Position numbers and translations under genes: made by a program | Shown here: one piece after another, positions 24,085 through 36,338 of the stretch | Layout of the letters: the number at the start of each line of letters is the position of its first letter | Numbering within the stretch: position 1 is the stretch's first letter | The notes under the pieces: model-generated | Database searches by the model: none | What the model saw: only the letters and a program-made list of their open reading frames with translations | What the model was told of the DNA's origin: nothing | Source: Fennellomyces sp. T-0311 | Taxonomy: Eukaryota; Mucoromycota; Mucoromycetes; Mucorales; Lichtheimiaceae | Direction: 5' to 3' | NCBI GenBank assembly: GCA_025266875.1 | Contig: JALLLT010000024.1 | Span: 124,001 to 188,000, forward strand | Length of the DNA stretch: 64,000 nt

Positions 24085-25631
24085 AATTCTTAGTACTATA
24101 AAGCAAAGATGCTATGCAAGGCATTATGTCCACTCTATAGTGGCATACCAGACAATCGTCGCGGGTATATTTGTATATATGTGTTTCTTCTGATCCATTC
24201 TATTGCAAACCACGTACAAAGACTGCAATGCACGCGTACTAGAGCAATATAGCAAGCAGTCAATAGTATTATATGCACCGGAACGCCATTGTCATTTAAC
24301 GTTCTTACGCGCACTGGAGCCTTTGTTATTCCATGAGTACTACAGATACGTAGTGTATTTAGATGACATACGTACATGGCGAATGTGTTCTTTCTACATA
24401 GTTGCATAAACCAAAGTTGCTTTTGTTTTGACACTGCTGGACTTGCTTCTGGAGTATGTCGAAGCAGGCAACCATGCAAATCTTAACGTTGGGAATCTAT
24501 CATGGTCCCATCATTTCATTTAAGTGCTGCGTAGATATATTACGATGTCAAACTTGATACACAGGGACTCAAAGAACCCACCCACAGCCCATCATACCCG
24601 TTCACCTGTTTTCGCAACCCGTGTAGCTTAATGCATATAAATATAAAAGGAGAGCAGATTATATGGCAGCGACTTTCGTAAAGGATAAACTAGCAATATT
24701 AATCTTATGTGGTCCCGTAGACCCGAAGCTAACGTTCTTTATTCAAAAATCGACGGTGCCAGGAGCCAAGGCAGTAGTATAACGTATGCCGATGCAGATC
24801 CTATTATATTTTCCTAGCTTCGGGAAACTTTTCCGTTTTGTTTATCTAGTTGATGCAGGTTTTATGGTAACAAAGTAGCTCCTTGCATATTTGCTGGAGA
24901 GCACCCTCGCATACCATTGCAGTTGTGATAGATATTCCCGTATCGGAACGAATCTGATGGTAGCATTGAACAATTACAGGTTACTTCATCGGGCACCAAA
25001 AGCAACTCGGTGGGCTGCTCACAACAGTACGATACGGTACAATAGCCGTCGGATGTTGCATCACTGGAAGGGTATGCCCATTCGATAATACGTATCTTGG
25101 CCCGCTACTAGATGTAGTGATGTGTGTATATAGAGGCAACAACAAAAGATGGCCTACGTTCAAGTCTGCGAGCTATTAACGTCATTGCCTATCTTAGTTT
25201 GGTGGCTGTTACGTGATTATCGTGACAAGTGGAAATGTTGATATCAGGAACTATCGTTCTCGTGGAAAACGTAGAATTCCGGTTGGGGACAAAAGCAGAG
25301 TACATTCCGGAAACAGTTGCTCTGTAATCCGAGGGAGCACAAGCGTAATTTGGGGACAATGCACGTTCAGCATTGCCCGAAATAAAAAAAAGCTATGTTT
25401 CTCAGTAAAAAAAAAAAGAGACGTAAAAAAAAGAGGGGCGGACTACAACTGCACATCCTGGAAAAAAACGCCTCAAGGGAAACAAAATGAACAGAGCGTC
25501 CATTTTCACAACTACGTTAAGAATAGAAAAGGGGGGAGTCTGGGGGATAAGACATGAAGGGGGACAAGGGAGGGGGGTTAAAGTATGTGTATGACGTTTT
25601 TTTTCTTTTTTTGGGCGATAAAAAAAGAGCA
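24085..25631. other. Intergenic region, no gene seen
   Basis: AT-rich DNA, with a TATAAATATAAAAGG motif near 24637 but no recognisable gene after it. The last 250 bp contain A-rich tracts and G-rich runs before the cyclin 3' end. Confidence 0.45.
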
Positions 25632-26852
25632 TTAGAGAAAGTAATCCTGGTTAGACCACGATGAGCTGGACTCGAAGGGACGGTATTCAAAGTGCCAGCT
25701 CGTATTAAGACCAGGGGGAGGCAACTGCTTCTTGTACATGGGTTCGGAAGGCAGGCCGGGAGGATTGGAGGAACGACGACGCGCATAGTGGAAGGGAGGA
25801 TCGCCGTATCGACTGATCGGCGGTGGCGGTGCGGTGTGTCGTTGGGGGCGGAGTGGGACGAGGCTATGGGCCTTGGCATAGAGACTGAGATGATGCTGAC
25901 GTTGGCTGTTCTCCAACTGCAATCGTGAAGCTTCAAATGCAGCCTCCCAAACGGCTTGCTGCTGCTGTTCAAGCATACAGTCTTGATACAAACCCAGCCG
26001 CATCAGGACATCGCGCATCAGCGTATTATCCGCGCCGTCTATCGCCATGCGCTGCACGTGCTGCCGGCATCCGTCCACCGCGTGCTTCCATTGGTCAAAC
26101 TCGTATTCCTTGATGAACAGCCCATAGCCAATCGCCTCCAGGAACTCCGCCTCCATTGTATTGAGATCATGCAATTTCATGCCGGACACATCCGACCAGG
26201 TCTTGTTGGTGAACGTGCTATCGTCAAGAAACTTATTGGCTGTTGGAATCGATGGATTAGTTTCTGAATTTTATGTAACTTTATTACGAGCTGCGTACCT
26301 AACATAAGGGCTACAGTAAAGAGCCTATATTCTGAGCCATCGGCACCTTCAATACTGGGATTCGTACGCAGCAACGCACAAATGTATTTGAGCGCCAGAT
26401 ACACCGCGTTCTGAGAAAGCTGTGTTGCCGTGAGCACCTATTTTTTTTGGGTTGGTTAGCAACCAAAAAAAAACTAGATGTTGCTAATGGTGATAAAAAA
26501 AAACAAATCTAACCTGCAAGCAGAATTTCTTGAAGGCTGGACTCGGCTTGGTCGCATCAATAAGATAGGCCTGGTTCACAGACTTTAATGCCATCTTCTT
26601 TCTTGCATGCCACATCAAGTAAATGAGGGAAGCAGCGAAATCGGCGACTCGGGGAATGCTATCTTCAGCTGGGCTGGCAACAACGGGCTCAAAGGCGGAG
26701 AGACGCTTGCCGGAGGGCTGCGAAGCATCGCGATACGGGTTCGGAAGTGGCGGAAACACCGACGGCTGTTGCTGCTGCTGATAGTAATATGACGAGGTCG
26801 TTGTGGGGGGAAACAGCGTGTAAGGCTGAACCGGCTCCAATCTCAATTGCAT
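25632..26852 (-). CDS. Cyclin-domain protein, Clg1/Pho85-cyclin type
   Basis: Minus-strand exons 26852-26514, 26437-26299 and 26239-25632 (introns 76 and 59 nt) give 361 aa. After a Gln/Pro-rich N-terminus of about 65 residues, the cyclin box spans roughly residues 68-205: RVADFAASLIYLMWHARKK, then LSQNAVYLALKYICALL, then LMLANKFLDDSTFTNKTWSD across intron 2, then NTMEAEFLEAIGYGLFI. This order and the KFLDD helix are typical of Pho80/Pcl-type cyclins, which activate a Pho85/Cdk5-like kinase. The long N-terminus and KYICALL region resemble Clg1-like members best. The C-terminal 120 residues are Pro/Gln-rich and likely disordered. The ATG at 26852 is preferred over one at 26915. Confidence 0.8.
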
Positions 26853-27248
26853 CTTGTTGAACAATGGAATTGGGTGTATTGTTAGATTAAAAAGCACAAG
26901 TAGGGCGTTTATCAATTTTTACTTGCTGAACCCACTCAAGGGAATAGGGTGTAAGGTGGGCAAGACCAGCAAGAAAAAAAAGAAGGAGAGAGAGGGCCGC
27001 AACTGCTCTACTCGTCGGTTTTGTTAAGTTGTGTCGAGGGTGGAAGTGAACAAAGACCAATGGACAAAAACAAGATGGGCAAAGAAAAAAAGAAAAGACT
27101 TGAAAAAAATATAAATTTTTGTATACAGTCGATGTGACGATCATCTCGCTATTGGATGAAACGAGGCGGGTCCTCATCCCCTGTTCGCGTGTGAAAACGC
27201 ATTCATCTAATACACACGTACAGAAGTTTATTTTCAACCGCTGCTGCT
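26853..27248. other. Promoter side of the cyclin gene
   Basis: A 396-bp gap between two minus-strand genes, with A-rich tracts and a TATAAATTTTT motif at about 27108-27120. No coding feature is seen. Confidence 0.45.
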
Positions 27249-28350
27249 CTATCGCGGGATCTCCTTGCCAAAGTACGTCTCGATGATGTGCTCATTCTGG
27301 TCTTTGGGTGGCGGGGTCGGGAAGGCGTGGATATCAGAATATCGGTCCGATTGTCTCCAGTCCTGGATGGCTCATTTTAATAAAACTCCCTTTTTTTGTC
27401 ACCCAACCATGGTACCTTTTGTAAATCAACCACTTCAACTTCCATGCGCTCAAAGTCCTTCTCCAATTGGCTGACGATCTGGTCCTTCATCTTCAGCTCT
27501 TGCTTCAGCGTCTCCAGATCCTCCTCCTTCTCGTGGATCACCTCGTACAGCCCGTCGCGGTCACGTTTGACTTGCTCCATTTCCTCACGTAATCGAGCAT
27601 TTTCCTGCTGCGACGCACATGCCAGGCTGCCGCCATTCACGTGCGACTTGATGGACGGCCGGCAGATGTGCTGCGGTCTCGCACGCTGGTCTTCGCTGTC
27701 GTCGGGTGGCAACGTCAGGACCGAAAACCCTTGGCTTAGCGGCTTGTTGGTGAAGCAGCATGTTTTCTCGCATGTGGGCTTGCCTTGCAGCTAGTTTCTC
27801 CATTATTTAATCCCGACTCTTTTTGGATAACGCACTTACTTACCTGCCGATAGAGTAGGTTGATCATTTGGACTAGATACTCGTACTCCGGACCCACATT
27901 ATTCATTTTCCGAATCTGGTCATCGCGCATTTGATTCATTTCTGTCTACAAGTCAAAATGTTTGAGATTAATCTGTGTGTGTCCCGCTGCATACACAGAA
28001 CGTACCATGTATTGATTCAGGTCGTCCTGTAAAAGTCTATTACTTCGTTGCAGTCGAACATTTTGAAACCGAAGATGATTAATCTCTTCTTTCAATTCCG
28101 ACGTCTGTTCATCAACCAATCGATCGCAATCCAGTTTCAAGATGCGATTGGCTCGTAGTAGCCGGATATTCGACAAGGTCAGTTGTTCGTTTTCTTTTTC
28201 TAGTTGGCGTAGGCGGTTCTCTATGTTGCCAGGGGCCGATCGTCGCTGTGGTTGATGGTCGCCTGGTTCCTATTGTCTTGTATAAGTCTCCATGGCAACA
28301 AATACGCGGATGCACACATTTACGTCGGAAGCTTCGTTTAAAGGGATCAT
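27249..28350 (-). CDS. Coiled-coil protein of unknown function
   Basis: Minus-strand exons 28350-28324, 28269-28006, 27945-27844, 27790-27416 and 27362-27249 give 293 aa with introns of 53-60 nt. The first exon is only nine codons. Two heptad-rich coiled coils are visible: residues about 30-95 (NRLRQLEKENEQLTLSN to RLQRSNRLLQDDLNQYM) and about 195-255 (ENARLREEMEQVKRDRD to SQLEKDFERMEVEVVDLQK). Between them is a less ordered Cys-containing linker. The C-terminal 38 residues, with FPTPPPKDQNEHIIETYFG, may be a short binding motif. No family was recognised; cytoskeletal or scaffold roles are common for such proteins but not shown. It is divergent from the Rho GEF gene. Confidence 0.75.
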
Positions 28351-28643
28351 TAAGTTACTGTGATGAGAAGGACTGTCGCGGAGAGTGGTGGATGCTGGTA
28401 ATGAATAACGTTGCATTTGAATTGTGTGTGTGTCAAAAGGAAAGGAAAGTGGAATATATCGGGCCTTCAATCCGGATGCTGGCTATTTGAAAAGGTGCAT
28501 TGTGTTTCTTTCACCAAAAGTGGACTTTAACGCTTCTCTTTCCCTGACAATCCTTTTTTTTTCCTCCCCTTATGTCACTCGTAAGTTTTTCCTCGGTATG
28601 AGCTGAACCCTTTTCCACGATCTAAAGGAGGCCTCCCTTTTTC
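28351..28643. promoter_or_regulatory. Divergent promoter between coiled-coil and Rho GEF genes
   Basis: A 293-bp stretch separates start codons on opposite strands. It contains T-rich and CT-rich tracts near 28545-28570. No TATA box is evident. Confidence 0.5.
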
Positions 28644-31533
28644 ATGCAGCACCATGTCGCCCCTCACACTACTAGTGGGCTCGTATCCCATCTTTCTACA
28701 CGTTTTGTCCACGCAGCAACCGAGCCTTATATCACACGACAAGACGCCATGGTAGAGATGAGATGACTGTCTCATCATAGGACATGTGTTTTCTCACGTT
28801 GTGTATGCAGGATGTAATCCGTCAAGTGTTGGAATCTGCCCAACAGACAGAGAAAAGAGCAGCCCAACTTTTCGGCTTGTTAGTTGATCATAAGCTCCTC
28901 GTCCCATTCGATCAGTACTACCAGGTGGTGCAGACGTCAACTTTCGCTCAGGGTGTGTTTGTACCACTGACACAGTGTTATTCGTCACGCTGCACCCCAC
29001 GCCAGCCTTCCTGTTACTCGCCATCGTGTCCGTACAACCCGAACAGCAATTTGATTGCCAACGAATCGGCATCATCATCAAGTTACTTGACCCGAACCGA
29101 TACACAGGGAAGCACGGATAGCAGTTATTTCAGCGTATCGGCGCCAAGTGATGATGTATAAAACAAAACAACTACGTAAATATGTTTACTTTCAGCTGAT
29201 CAGAAAGCCCAAATTAGGATATGCCGGATCATTTGCCACTCAAAGAACGCAAACGTCAGGCAGCATTGGCTGAAGTCTTATTGTCCGAGGAACAGTACTG
29301 TCGCGACCTAACTATTCTACGCACGGTGTATGCCGAAGCATTGCTCGACTCATCCGCCATTGAAGAAACCAGACGACAAAAGTTCCACGACATTGTGTTT
29401 GCCAACTACGAGAAAATACTGGCGAAACACGAAAACGGCTGCGAAAAGCTAAATGCGTTACGTCAGGACGACGGCTTGTTTAGCGACCAAGCTGGCATCA
29501 TCTTATTCAAGCACGTGTCAAACTTAACGGACGAATACATCATTTATGCCGCAAACCATGTCAAGGCCGCGTACGTTGTGCAATACGAGATGCAACACAG
29601 CGAATCGTTCCGAGACTTCGTAACTACGCAAGATGCCCAAGAATGCACACGACGACTGGGACTTCGGCACTATCTCACGTTACCCACATTGCGGATCGGC
29701 AAATACCGGCTACTGCTCAAAGCATTAACAAAATACACGATCGACGAAGGTGATTTGTTGAGCTTGGGCGCAGCGTTGGCTGAGCTCAAGTACATGCTGG
29801 CGAAAATGAACGAAGTGACACGACAAGCAGAGATTGAAACAAGACGGTTGCAAATCGAGACATCGTTGAGGATCCCGGAACACATCCCGACGACTTTGGA
29901 GCAGATTCTACTGAACGACAATGTGGAATTGTTGTACGAAGGGAAGCTATTATTGGCGCGATCCTCGCATTCCTTTACCGCCACCCCATGCTATATCTTC
30001 TTATTCGCACATTTGCTCTTAGTCACGCGTGCGCGTGATGATGAATACGTAGTGGCAGGCCCACCAATCCCACTTCACATGCTGAGAATCGAAATGCCAC
30101 GCCGATTCCGAGAGTTGCGTAATAGGAAGGAAAACGTAGAGATGATGGATAGCGTGACAGGTCTACATATTCGGGCTCGGCTCCGTCGTTTCCGACAAAG
30201 TTTTCATCAAAAAACGGCTCCCGCTGAATTGGTCAAGACTCCCCGCTCACCTTCTCCACCAGCCGCTCGTCGTCGTACGCATCGTCTCCGAATGCTGACG
30301 GTCAGTCATCTAGGATATCCAGAATCCACGTACCATTTCGCATGTCCGACACTCGATGAACGTGAGCGGTGGCGCCAACAGCTCGTGACAGCTTCCCAAA
30401 ATGCTCAGATGCTCATTGATCGGGCGCCCTTTCGTCTAAACCCCTTATGTGAAGTTGCAGCTGGATCGAGTCGACAATCTATCCGAATTGGTGGCAGCGC
30501 CATGTTCCCAACCGGCTGTGGACGGATATGGTGTACGCTCCCCTTTGGTAAAACCGCAACGTGAATTTCAGGAGGTTTATCATCAAACTAAATTAGTTTA
30601 TAGTGGATGATGAAAACGGAGGACAAGCCATGTTGGCGCTGGGTACGCAGTACGGGGTATGGGTCGGTCCACGCGACGGGAGCTCACGAGACTTTTGGTT
30701 GGCGGTCCCGCATGATGATTGTCAGCAATTGGCTATCCTGGACAACTCCATTTTACTTGTTCGTGCGTATCATCGTCGGAATGCATTGATGGCCTTTGAT
30801 CTAAAACTGGTGTGCCAACGCATGGCCATTCGAGATCGAGGATGGGGGTTCGTTCGGCGATCAGCGGTTGTCTCCTTTGCTGCCGGCACATTAGATAATA
30901 AGACCGTATTGGCCTATCTGACTCGGAAACGACGCCACCGCCACCAACGCCTCATTTTGGTCCAATACAAAGCTTCCAGTAGTTTCCGAAAACTTAAAGA
31001 ATTCCGTTTAGACGTTAAGGATGCCGTTCAAGTCCAAATTGCTCACAATACAATCTTTCTCCTATCTCCAAGTCAAGGAGTATGTCGCATTTCTCAAGAC
31101 GAGCAATGGCAGCATGTCACTGGTACGGGGTTTGTCCCGTTCACTTCGCATCATGGTTATATTTATGATGCGAAGACAGCAAAGTGTGTCGGGTTTCAGT
31201 CGTCCAACTTGAGCAATGTTCAAAACGAGATCCAGTTTGAATCGCGTGTGCAACGGGTGGCGGTAGTCTACCCTTACCTCATTGGGTTCTCGCATTCGGT
31301 AGTCGAAGTGCGACACGTAGAAACGGTAAGCAACGAAAAAACATGTGAGAGATCTTATTGTCTAATCTCACTATCAGGGCAAAGTGGTACAGATCATTCC
31401 AGGTTGCCATATACGCTGTGTTCATCTGTCACATAAGGACAATGCGTATCCGTCCATCCATGTCAGCATGCTGCATCCTGACGAGCATGTTACCCGTGTT
31501 TATAGTCTGGACCTTGCCCGACGCCCCATGTAA
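28644..31533 (+). CDS. Rho GTPase exchange factor (DEP-DH-PH-CNH, Rom/Rgf type)
   Basis: It should activate Rho1-class GTPases at the plasma membrane, the role of Rom2/Rgf proteins in cell-wall integrity signalling. Exons 28644-28751, 28811-29155, 29218-30547, 30604-31325 and 31378-31533 give 886 aa. An N-terminal DEP-like domain (residues about 1-85: TRQDAMDVIRQVLE) leads into a Ser-rich linker. The DH domain begins near residue 160 (RQAALAEVLLSEEQYCRDL) and runs to about 345; the PH domain follows to about 570 (NVELLYEGKLLL, then ERERWRQQLV). The CNH domain begins at RIWCTLPFVDDENGG, formed across intron 3, and ends at LARRPM. It is shorter at the N-terminus than yeast Rom2, so an additional upstream exon cannot be excluded. 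Confidence 0.88.
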
Positions 31534-31664
31534 TATAGTAGTAGTTCTTTTTTTAATGTGATAAAAAGCTTTTTTTTTCGAAAGTAAACTAACGTAGCTT
31601 TCGTTTTCACCATATCATCCACACACTTTGCCCGTCTAATTCTACAAATTCAAGTTCTATTTTT

Positions 31665-32901
31665 TCACATAAAGTGCTTGCGCATAAATGTGGATACAGT
31701 GTCAAAGACAACCAACAGAATACCGCCACTAAATCAACCATTAGTATACACATCGGTACGGCCGGGTTTCACAACTTACCCAGGGCCGAGACGAAGGACC
31801 TTTGCGGTGAAACCACGATATAAAGCAGCGAAGCTAAACCTTATTGTTAATACAGCCTGAAACTTTCGGCGCCACAAAAAACATTTACCCTTCTTCCTTA
31901 GCGACCAAAGCCAACGATGGCAAAGTCCAGTTATACTTCTTGGGGCCATTGCCGGTATAGCCTTGGATTCTGGTCTTGACGACATCCATGGGGGTATTCA
32001 AGATCGTACCGAACGTACCACCGATCGTACCAGCGATAAAGTTGTTTACAAGTTGTTCATTCTTGGTCTGTAACTGCAAGTTAGATTCTCTCTCTCTCTC
32101 TCTCTCTCTTTGTCAAACAAACCTTTGGCTTGGGCATCAGATCCTTGACACCAAAGATGACACCAAAGTAACCACCGTTCCAAGCAGCATGACGCCAGAT
32201 AGTTGCCTCCAAGCCGTTATACAAGGCCAATGGACCTTCCTGCTTGAGGATTTTTCGGAGTGCGTCGCTTGTACCCGAGTATTTGGAAGCATTGGCCTTG
32301 TCCTGCATGCGGATCTTGACCAATTCGAAAGGCACGATAATAACGGCCTCCGTGACACCCGCAGAGATACCCGTAGCAATGGCCAAAGATTGAGTCACCT
32401 TATCCAAACCAAACAGCTTCTTGTACAGAGCAGTGTATTGTTCGTTGGCAGCGAATTTGGTGGCACGCTTGGGAGCTTCCACAAGAATAGGTGCAGCAAT
32501 ACCACGGTACAAAGTAGCAGGTCTACACAGATCATCAGTTTTTTTTCCTTCCCGTTGCACGTATGTTAAAAACTTTACCCTTCCTTCTTGACGATATCCT
32601 TCAAACTTTGGATGATGCCCGTGTTACCGCCCGTACTCAACTGCGCGCGCGTCTTGACCACTGCGTACTTTATATAAGTCACGTGGAAACAATACCAGAA
32701 AAAAAAAACCCCTCCACCACCTTCTCCAAACAACTTACCGTCCAAAGGATACATGGTCAAAATCTCGGTGATACCAGCAATGGCGCCGGCCAAGAACTGA
32801 AAGTGGAATGGCAATGCTGTTGTTCCATGTTGCAGTTGCCTTAGTTACATGTTCCAGTTCCCGCTTGTTCACTTACGTTTTGGTGGTGCGTCAGAGGACA
32901 T
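31665..32901 (-). CDS. Mitochondrial carrier, probable 2-oxodicarboxylate carrier (ODC type)
   Basis: An inner-membrane antiporter of the SLC25 family; the closest pattern is the 2-oxoadipate/2-oxoglutarate carrier (yeast Odc1/2). Seven minus-strand exons, 32901-32877, 32816-32739, 32660-32579, 32522-32123, 32073-31889, 31839-31780 and 31728-31665, give 297 aa, the usual size. All three repeats carry the PX[DE]XX[KR] signature: PLDVVKTR (split by an intron), PFELVKIR and PMDVVKTR. Repeat motifs such as YRGIAAPILVEAPKRATKFA and WRHAAWNGGYFGVIF support the oxodicarboxylate subgroup. The tiny first exon holds eight codons. Substrate assignment is by pattern only. Confidence 0.85.
32088..32109 (+). 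repeat. (TC)n microsatellite in a carrier intron
   Basis: About eleven TC units lie inside the 49-nt intron 32074-32122 of the carrier gene, so they form nearly half of that intron. Confidence 0.9.
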
Positions 32902-33473
32902 TTTTTTTTTTTTTTTGAAAAAGTGTGGAGTAAAGGAAGAAAAGAGTGGGCAACGCGATAATCTTATCCAAGTTAAGCGGGACGAATCGGAACCGTCACA
33001 CAAGCACATCTGAAAGCTTGGGGAATAAAGGCGCTTTGAGTTTCAATTCATCCGATGGGTGGTTCGCCATCTTCATGACTCAAGTGTAACAACAGCGATT
33101 TAAAAAGTAGATTGGTGGGATAGTTGAGATATTGCCGTGGAAAACGCCCCAACTATTACATTTGCAACGTGTAGCACATTGCAAGGTGCAGTTTGTGATA
33201 ATCTCGCTTTGGACGATCCCTTCAGGAACACTGCGGGGAAAACTGTTCCAGCCCCGTCCGTCGGTCTAGCCGAGAGTGAGAAATGAGTGATATCATCGGT
33301 TGTTTGAGATTTTTGTTGTCGTTTCAATTGGGCGTTACTACGGCGTGGGATGCCTCTCCACCGGCTGATACCATAAGGAGATTTTTCCAAATTCGAATGG
33401 CAAAAAAGGGTTTCTGTTCCCTGACCAGATCTTTTTTAATTAGGATTAAAGTTTACAAAAGGTATACTGCAGT
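32902..33473. other. Intergenic, promoter side of the carrier gene
   Basis: This gap lies between the carrier start and the PPR gene's stop codon. A T14 tract sits just upstream of the carrier start. No gene is seen. Confidence 0.5.
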
Positions 33474-35891
33474 TCAAACAGGGGAAGGTGCTAATTTATT
33501 GTAACTGTCGAGTTCGAACCGTTCGATTCGGTCTAATAATACGTCGTCCGCCTGAAGACCTAGCGACTGTATTTCCTCGACGACTTGAACTGCCAGATCA
33601 AGCTTATTCCGCAACAGCAAGCCATCCACCAGCATTGTGTAGATTCTAATATCGGACTTGATACACAGGTCTTCTTCCATCTCCTGCATCAGCCTGCGTG
33701 CTCGCTGGATTCGGCCCTTGCGTGCCCATCCCAGGATCATGTGTTCGTAGACTGGTCGGTATGGAAGCCAACCTTTCTTTCGCATCGTTTGGTACAATCG
33801 GTCGCAGACGTGCATAAGTTTCGGCCGATCAACCAATGCATCCATCAAGATCTTGTACGTCATGTTATTGGCCTGAATCGGTACGCGCTCTGTACCGGGA
33901 AACAGTGCCGATCGATCATCCTTCATGAACTTTGTTGCAGCAACGTGAGGTCCATATCGTTCGACTTCTCTTGTTAAGGCAATGTTGTTCAAAAACACTC
34001 GGTCGAGTTTCAACGCTCCAGGGTCGGACAAAAGTCGCTCGAATAACTGTTGCTCCACCTCGCCATCTCGATAAATATCCAACAGGGTACGGTACGTCGA
34101 CGCATCCGGTTCCACCTGAACCTTGCTCATGTGTTGCAGTATTTTCAATATCTTGCTAAAGTCCACTGAATCCTCTTCCTTGGCTGTTGCTCGAATAAGC
34201 AGGTTAAAATCAACCACGTCCGGACCATGTGACTCGGCAATGGCTTCAAACACTTGTTTGGCTGCCTTGATATCGCCTGATTCAGTGTAGCACGCCATTA
34301 ATGAGCTCATGGTCTTGTAATCCATATCCATGCCCGCCTGAGCACCCACTTCGAGTACTTCGCGGAACAGATCCGTACGGCCTGTTTGCGCACACAAACT
34401 ATATAGGCTGTAGAACATATCTTTGGTCATGTCTCCGGGAGGTATCTTGTCCGCTATCATGTCCTGGTAGAGACCGAGAGCATAATCGTAGGACTTGTTC
34501 CGGACGAATGACCGCAGGCCCGTGTTGTACAGCTCTATAGAGATATGCTGTGGGTATCGTTTCCTCATGGCACGGTATAGCCGCATCAACTGCTCTTGAC
34601 GGTTGGTTCTCGCCAAAGCATCGTAAAGTGATATGTACTTGTTAGGTCCAAACACGCCAGGCATCTGTTTCCACAAGTCGAATGCGTGGCTGCTGTTGCC
34701 ACGTGCCAGATAATAGTTTAGCAGCTTGTTTGCAATCAGTCCTTTGGCTTTTGGATCGTTGCTTTGTGTCACTTGCGCCAACATATCGTGCGCTACCGCC
34801 GGTTGGAGTGTGTAGAGCGCCGTATCCACAAGATGTCTCACCAGACCCCGTGTGTCCATCTTACGTTCTTGTCGATACCGATAGAACCGCATCGCGTCAT
34901 AGAGTAGCCATTCGTTGATTGCCTCGTCTCCAAACACACTGAGAGCAGTATCCAGCACCACTCGATCGCTTTCTCCTTGCTCCAGTTTCCGCCCCAGCTT
35001 GTCTATATTGGCGCCATATTCCCGCAGCAGCTGAATAGCCTTGTTTTCGTCGCCGAGCCCCAACCAACCATCCACCATGGACCGCACAGTCGTGCTTGTA
35101 GGTGCCAGTCCATTCGCCTGCATATTCGATACCCACGCGCCCACTCCTTCCATATCGCCCTTTGCCGCCAAACTGTGGATTAAAGCATCGTATGCCTTTT
35201 CTGATGGCACATGTTTGCCATATATCAGTCCTTGCATCGCCTTTTCCGCCTGTGTCGTTTCGCCATACGTCGCATAAAAGCACACCATCATCTCTGCATC
35301 CTTTTCCGTGAACAATGCCGGTCTCTGCACGCTCAGATCATGGAGGATTTCTGCGGCCATCTTGGTAGTTTGATCACTGCCGCGCGGATAGTATGCCGAG
35401 AATAACCGTAACATCGATTCAATATCTTCATGTGTCAACGCCTCCAACAAGTTGGCATCACGGCGGATTTCTCGATAGATTTGCATCACTTGGATACGCT
35501 GGATACGCCGTACAATCACATTGTGCACTCGGCCTTGCATTCGTCCAAGTCGCAGTTGTCGTTTAAGTTGATTACGCGAAGGAAACGGTGGATCGTACAA
35601 TTGGGTGCGCAGTTTTTGAATCGATTCGGGAACATGCGCCATGGCTTGCTGTTGCTGTTGTTGTGGTCGTGAAAGGAACGTGCGTACGGACACATGGGCC
35701 CTGATTGGAGGCTGCGCGGCCATTCGTCGTGAAAGACAATTACGACATAGCGTTCGTGCTGACCCCAAGAATGCTAACGTATGCGGTCTCCAGCCTTCGC
35801 GACGTATCAAAGACTGGAGAGACATGCGTTGGGAGGGAAAACTGTAAGGCTGCTGTCTCGGGAAAAGGCGTTTTAAACTTCGCGTAGGCAA
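33474..35891 (-). CDS. Pentatricopeptide repeat protein, probably mitochondrial
   Basis: A single-exon frame of 805 aa. The first 60 residues are rich in Arg and Ser with almost no acidic residues, as in a mitochondrial presequence. The rest is alpha-helical with repeated 35-residue units whose signatures include SEKAYDALIHSLAAKGDMEG, TVRSMVDGWLGLGDENKA, SLMACYTESGDIKAAKQVF, ASTYRTLLDIYRDG and PVYEHMILGWARKGRIQRA. PPR proteins bind organelle RNA and act in its processing, stability or translation. The RNA target cannot be read from sequence. The start at 35891 lies only about 50 bp from the dispersed repeat preceding the Fanzor gene, so the element sits in or near its promoter. Confidence 0.85.
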   Translation of the reverse strand: MPTRSLKRLFPRQQPYSFPSQRMSLQSLIRREGWRPHTLAFLGSARTLCRNCLSRRMAAQPPIRAHVSVRTFLSRPQQQQQQAMAHVPESIQKLRTQLYDPPFPSRNQLKRQLRLGRMQGRVHNVIVRRIQRIQVMQIYREIRRDANLLEALTHEDIESMLRLFSAYYPRGSDQTTKMAAEILHDLSVQRPALFTEKDAEMMVCFYATYGETTQAEKAMQGLIYGKHVPSEKAYDALIHSLAAKGDMEGVGAWVSNMQANGLAPTSTTVRSMVDGWLGLGDENKAIQLLREYGANIDKLGRKLEQGESDRVVLDTALSVFGDEAINEWLLYDAMRFYRYRQERKMDTRGLVRHLVDTALYTLQPAVAHDMLAQVTQSNDPKAKGLIANKLLNYYLARGNSSHAFDLWKQMPGVFGPNKYISLYDALARTNRQEQLMRLYRAMRKRYPQHISIELYNTGLRSFVRNKSYDYALGLYQDMIADKIPPGDMTKDMFYSLYSLCAQTGRTDLFREVLEVGAQAGMDMDYKTMSSLMACYTESGDIKAAKQVFEAIAESHGPDVVDFNLLIRATAKEEDSVDFSKILKILQHMSKVQVEPDASTYRTLLDIYRDGEVEQQLFERLLSDPGALKLDRVFLNNIALTREVERYGPHVAATKFMKDDRSALFPGTERVPIQANNMTYKILMDALVDRPKLMHVCDRLYQTMRKKGWLPYRPVYEHMILGWARKGRIQRARRLMQEMEEDLCIKSDIRIYTMLVDGLLLRNKLDLAVQVVEEIQSLGLQADDVLLDRIERFELDSYNKLAPSPV

Positions 35892-35937
35892 GTTTTGTAT
35901 GTGTAAACAAGTTTAAAGGTCCGTTACGTCACTTTTT

Positions 35938-36012
35938 GGGCGTTCTAACGGCGTTTGAAACAGCCTTTAGGGATTGGTCGATACGGCTGGCTGGGTGTCT
36001 GTCACGCTTTAC
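35938..36012 (+). repeat. Dispersed repeat upstream of the long Fanzor gene
   Basis: Imperfect match to 21679-21752 on the same strand, with shared CAGCCTTTAGGGAT and TCACGCTTT blocks. It lies about 330 bp upstream of the Fanzor ATG and may be part of the element's left end. Confidence 0.6.
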
Positions 36013-36338
36013 TGCGAGATATTCTACTTAAACGGAAGCTGGTGGGTTGCGCCGTCTATGCATATCATTGGTTGCCGATAGCATTTCATGTGCCGAAACA
36101 GTTGATCCGTACGTACCATACATGAAGCGTATGCTTCGTTCGCATACTGAAACAATAGCGATGGCCAATAGGGTTGACCATTATGATAGATACTACGAAT
36201 GAAAGTAACAATGCTTGGATGTCAACGTTAGCCTTTAATAAGGAAGTACCAAATAAAATATACGCCCAATTGCGTGCTTGCGTCGACTCTCTTTTTTTCG
36301 CGTTTCGCGCTTCATGTTGTACCACATTCTTTCCAACT

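Noticed and set aside
34897..35283. 128-codon frame inside the first PPR gene
   Set aside because: Same-strand alternative frame of the PPR gene with no conserved features.
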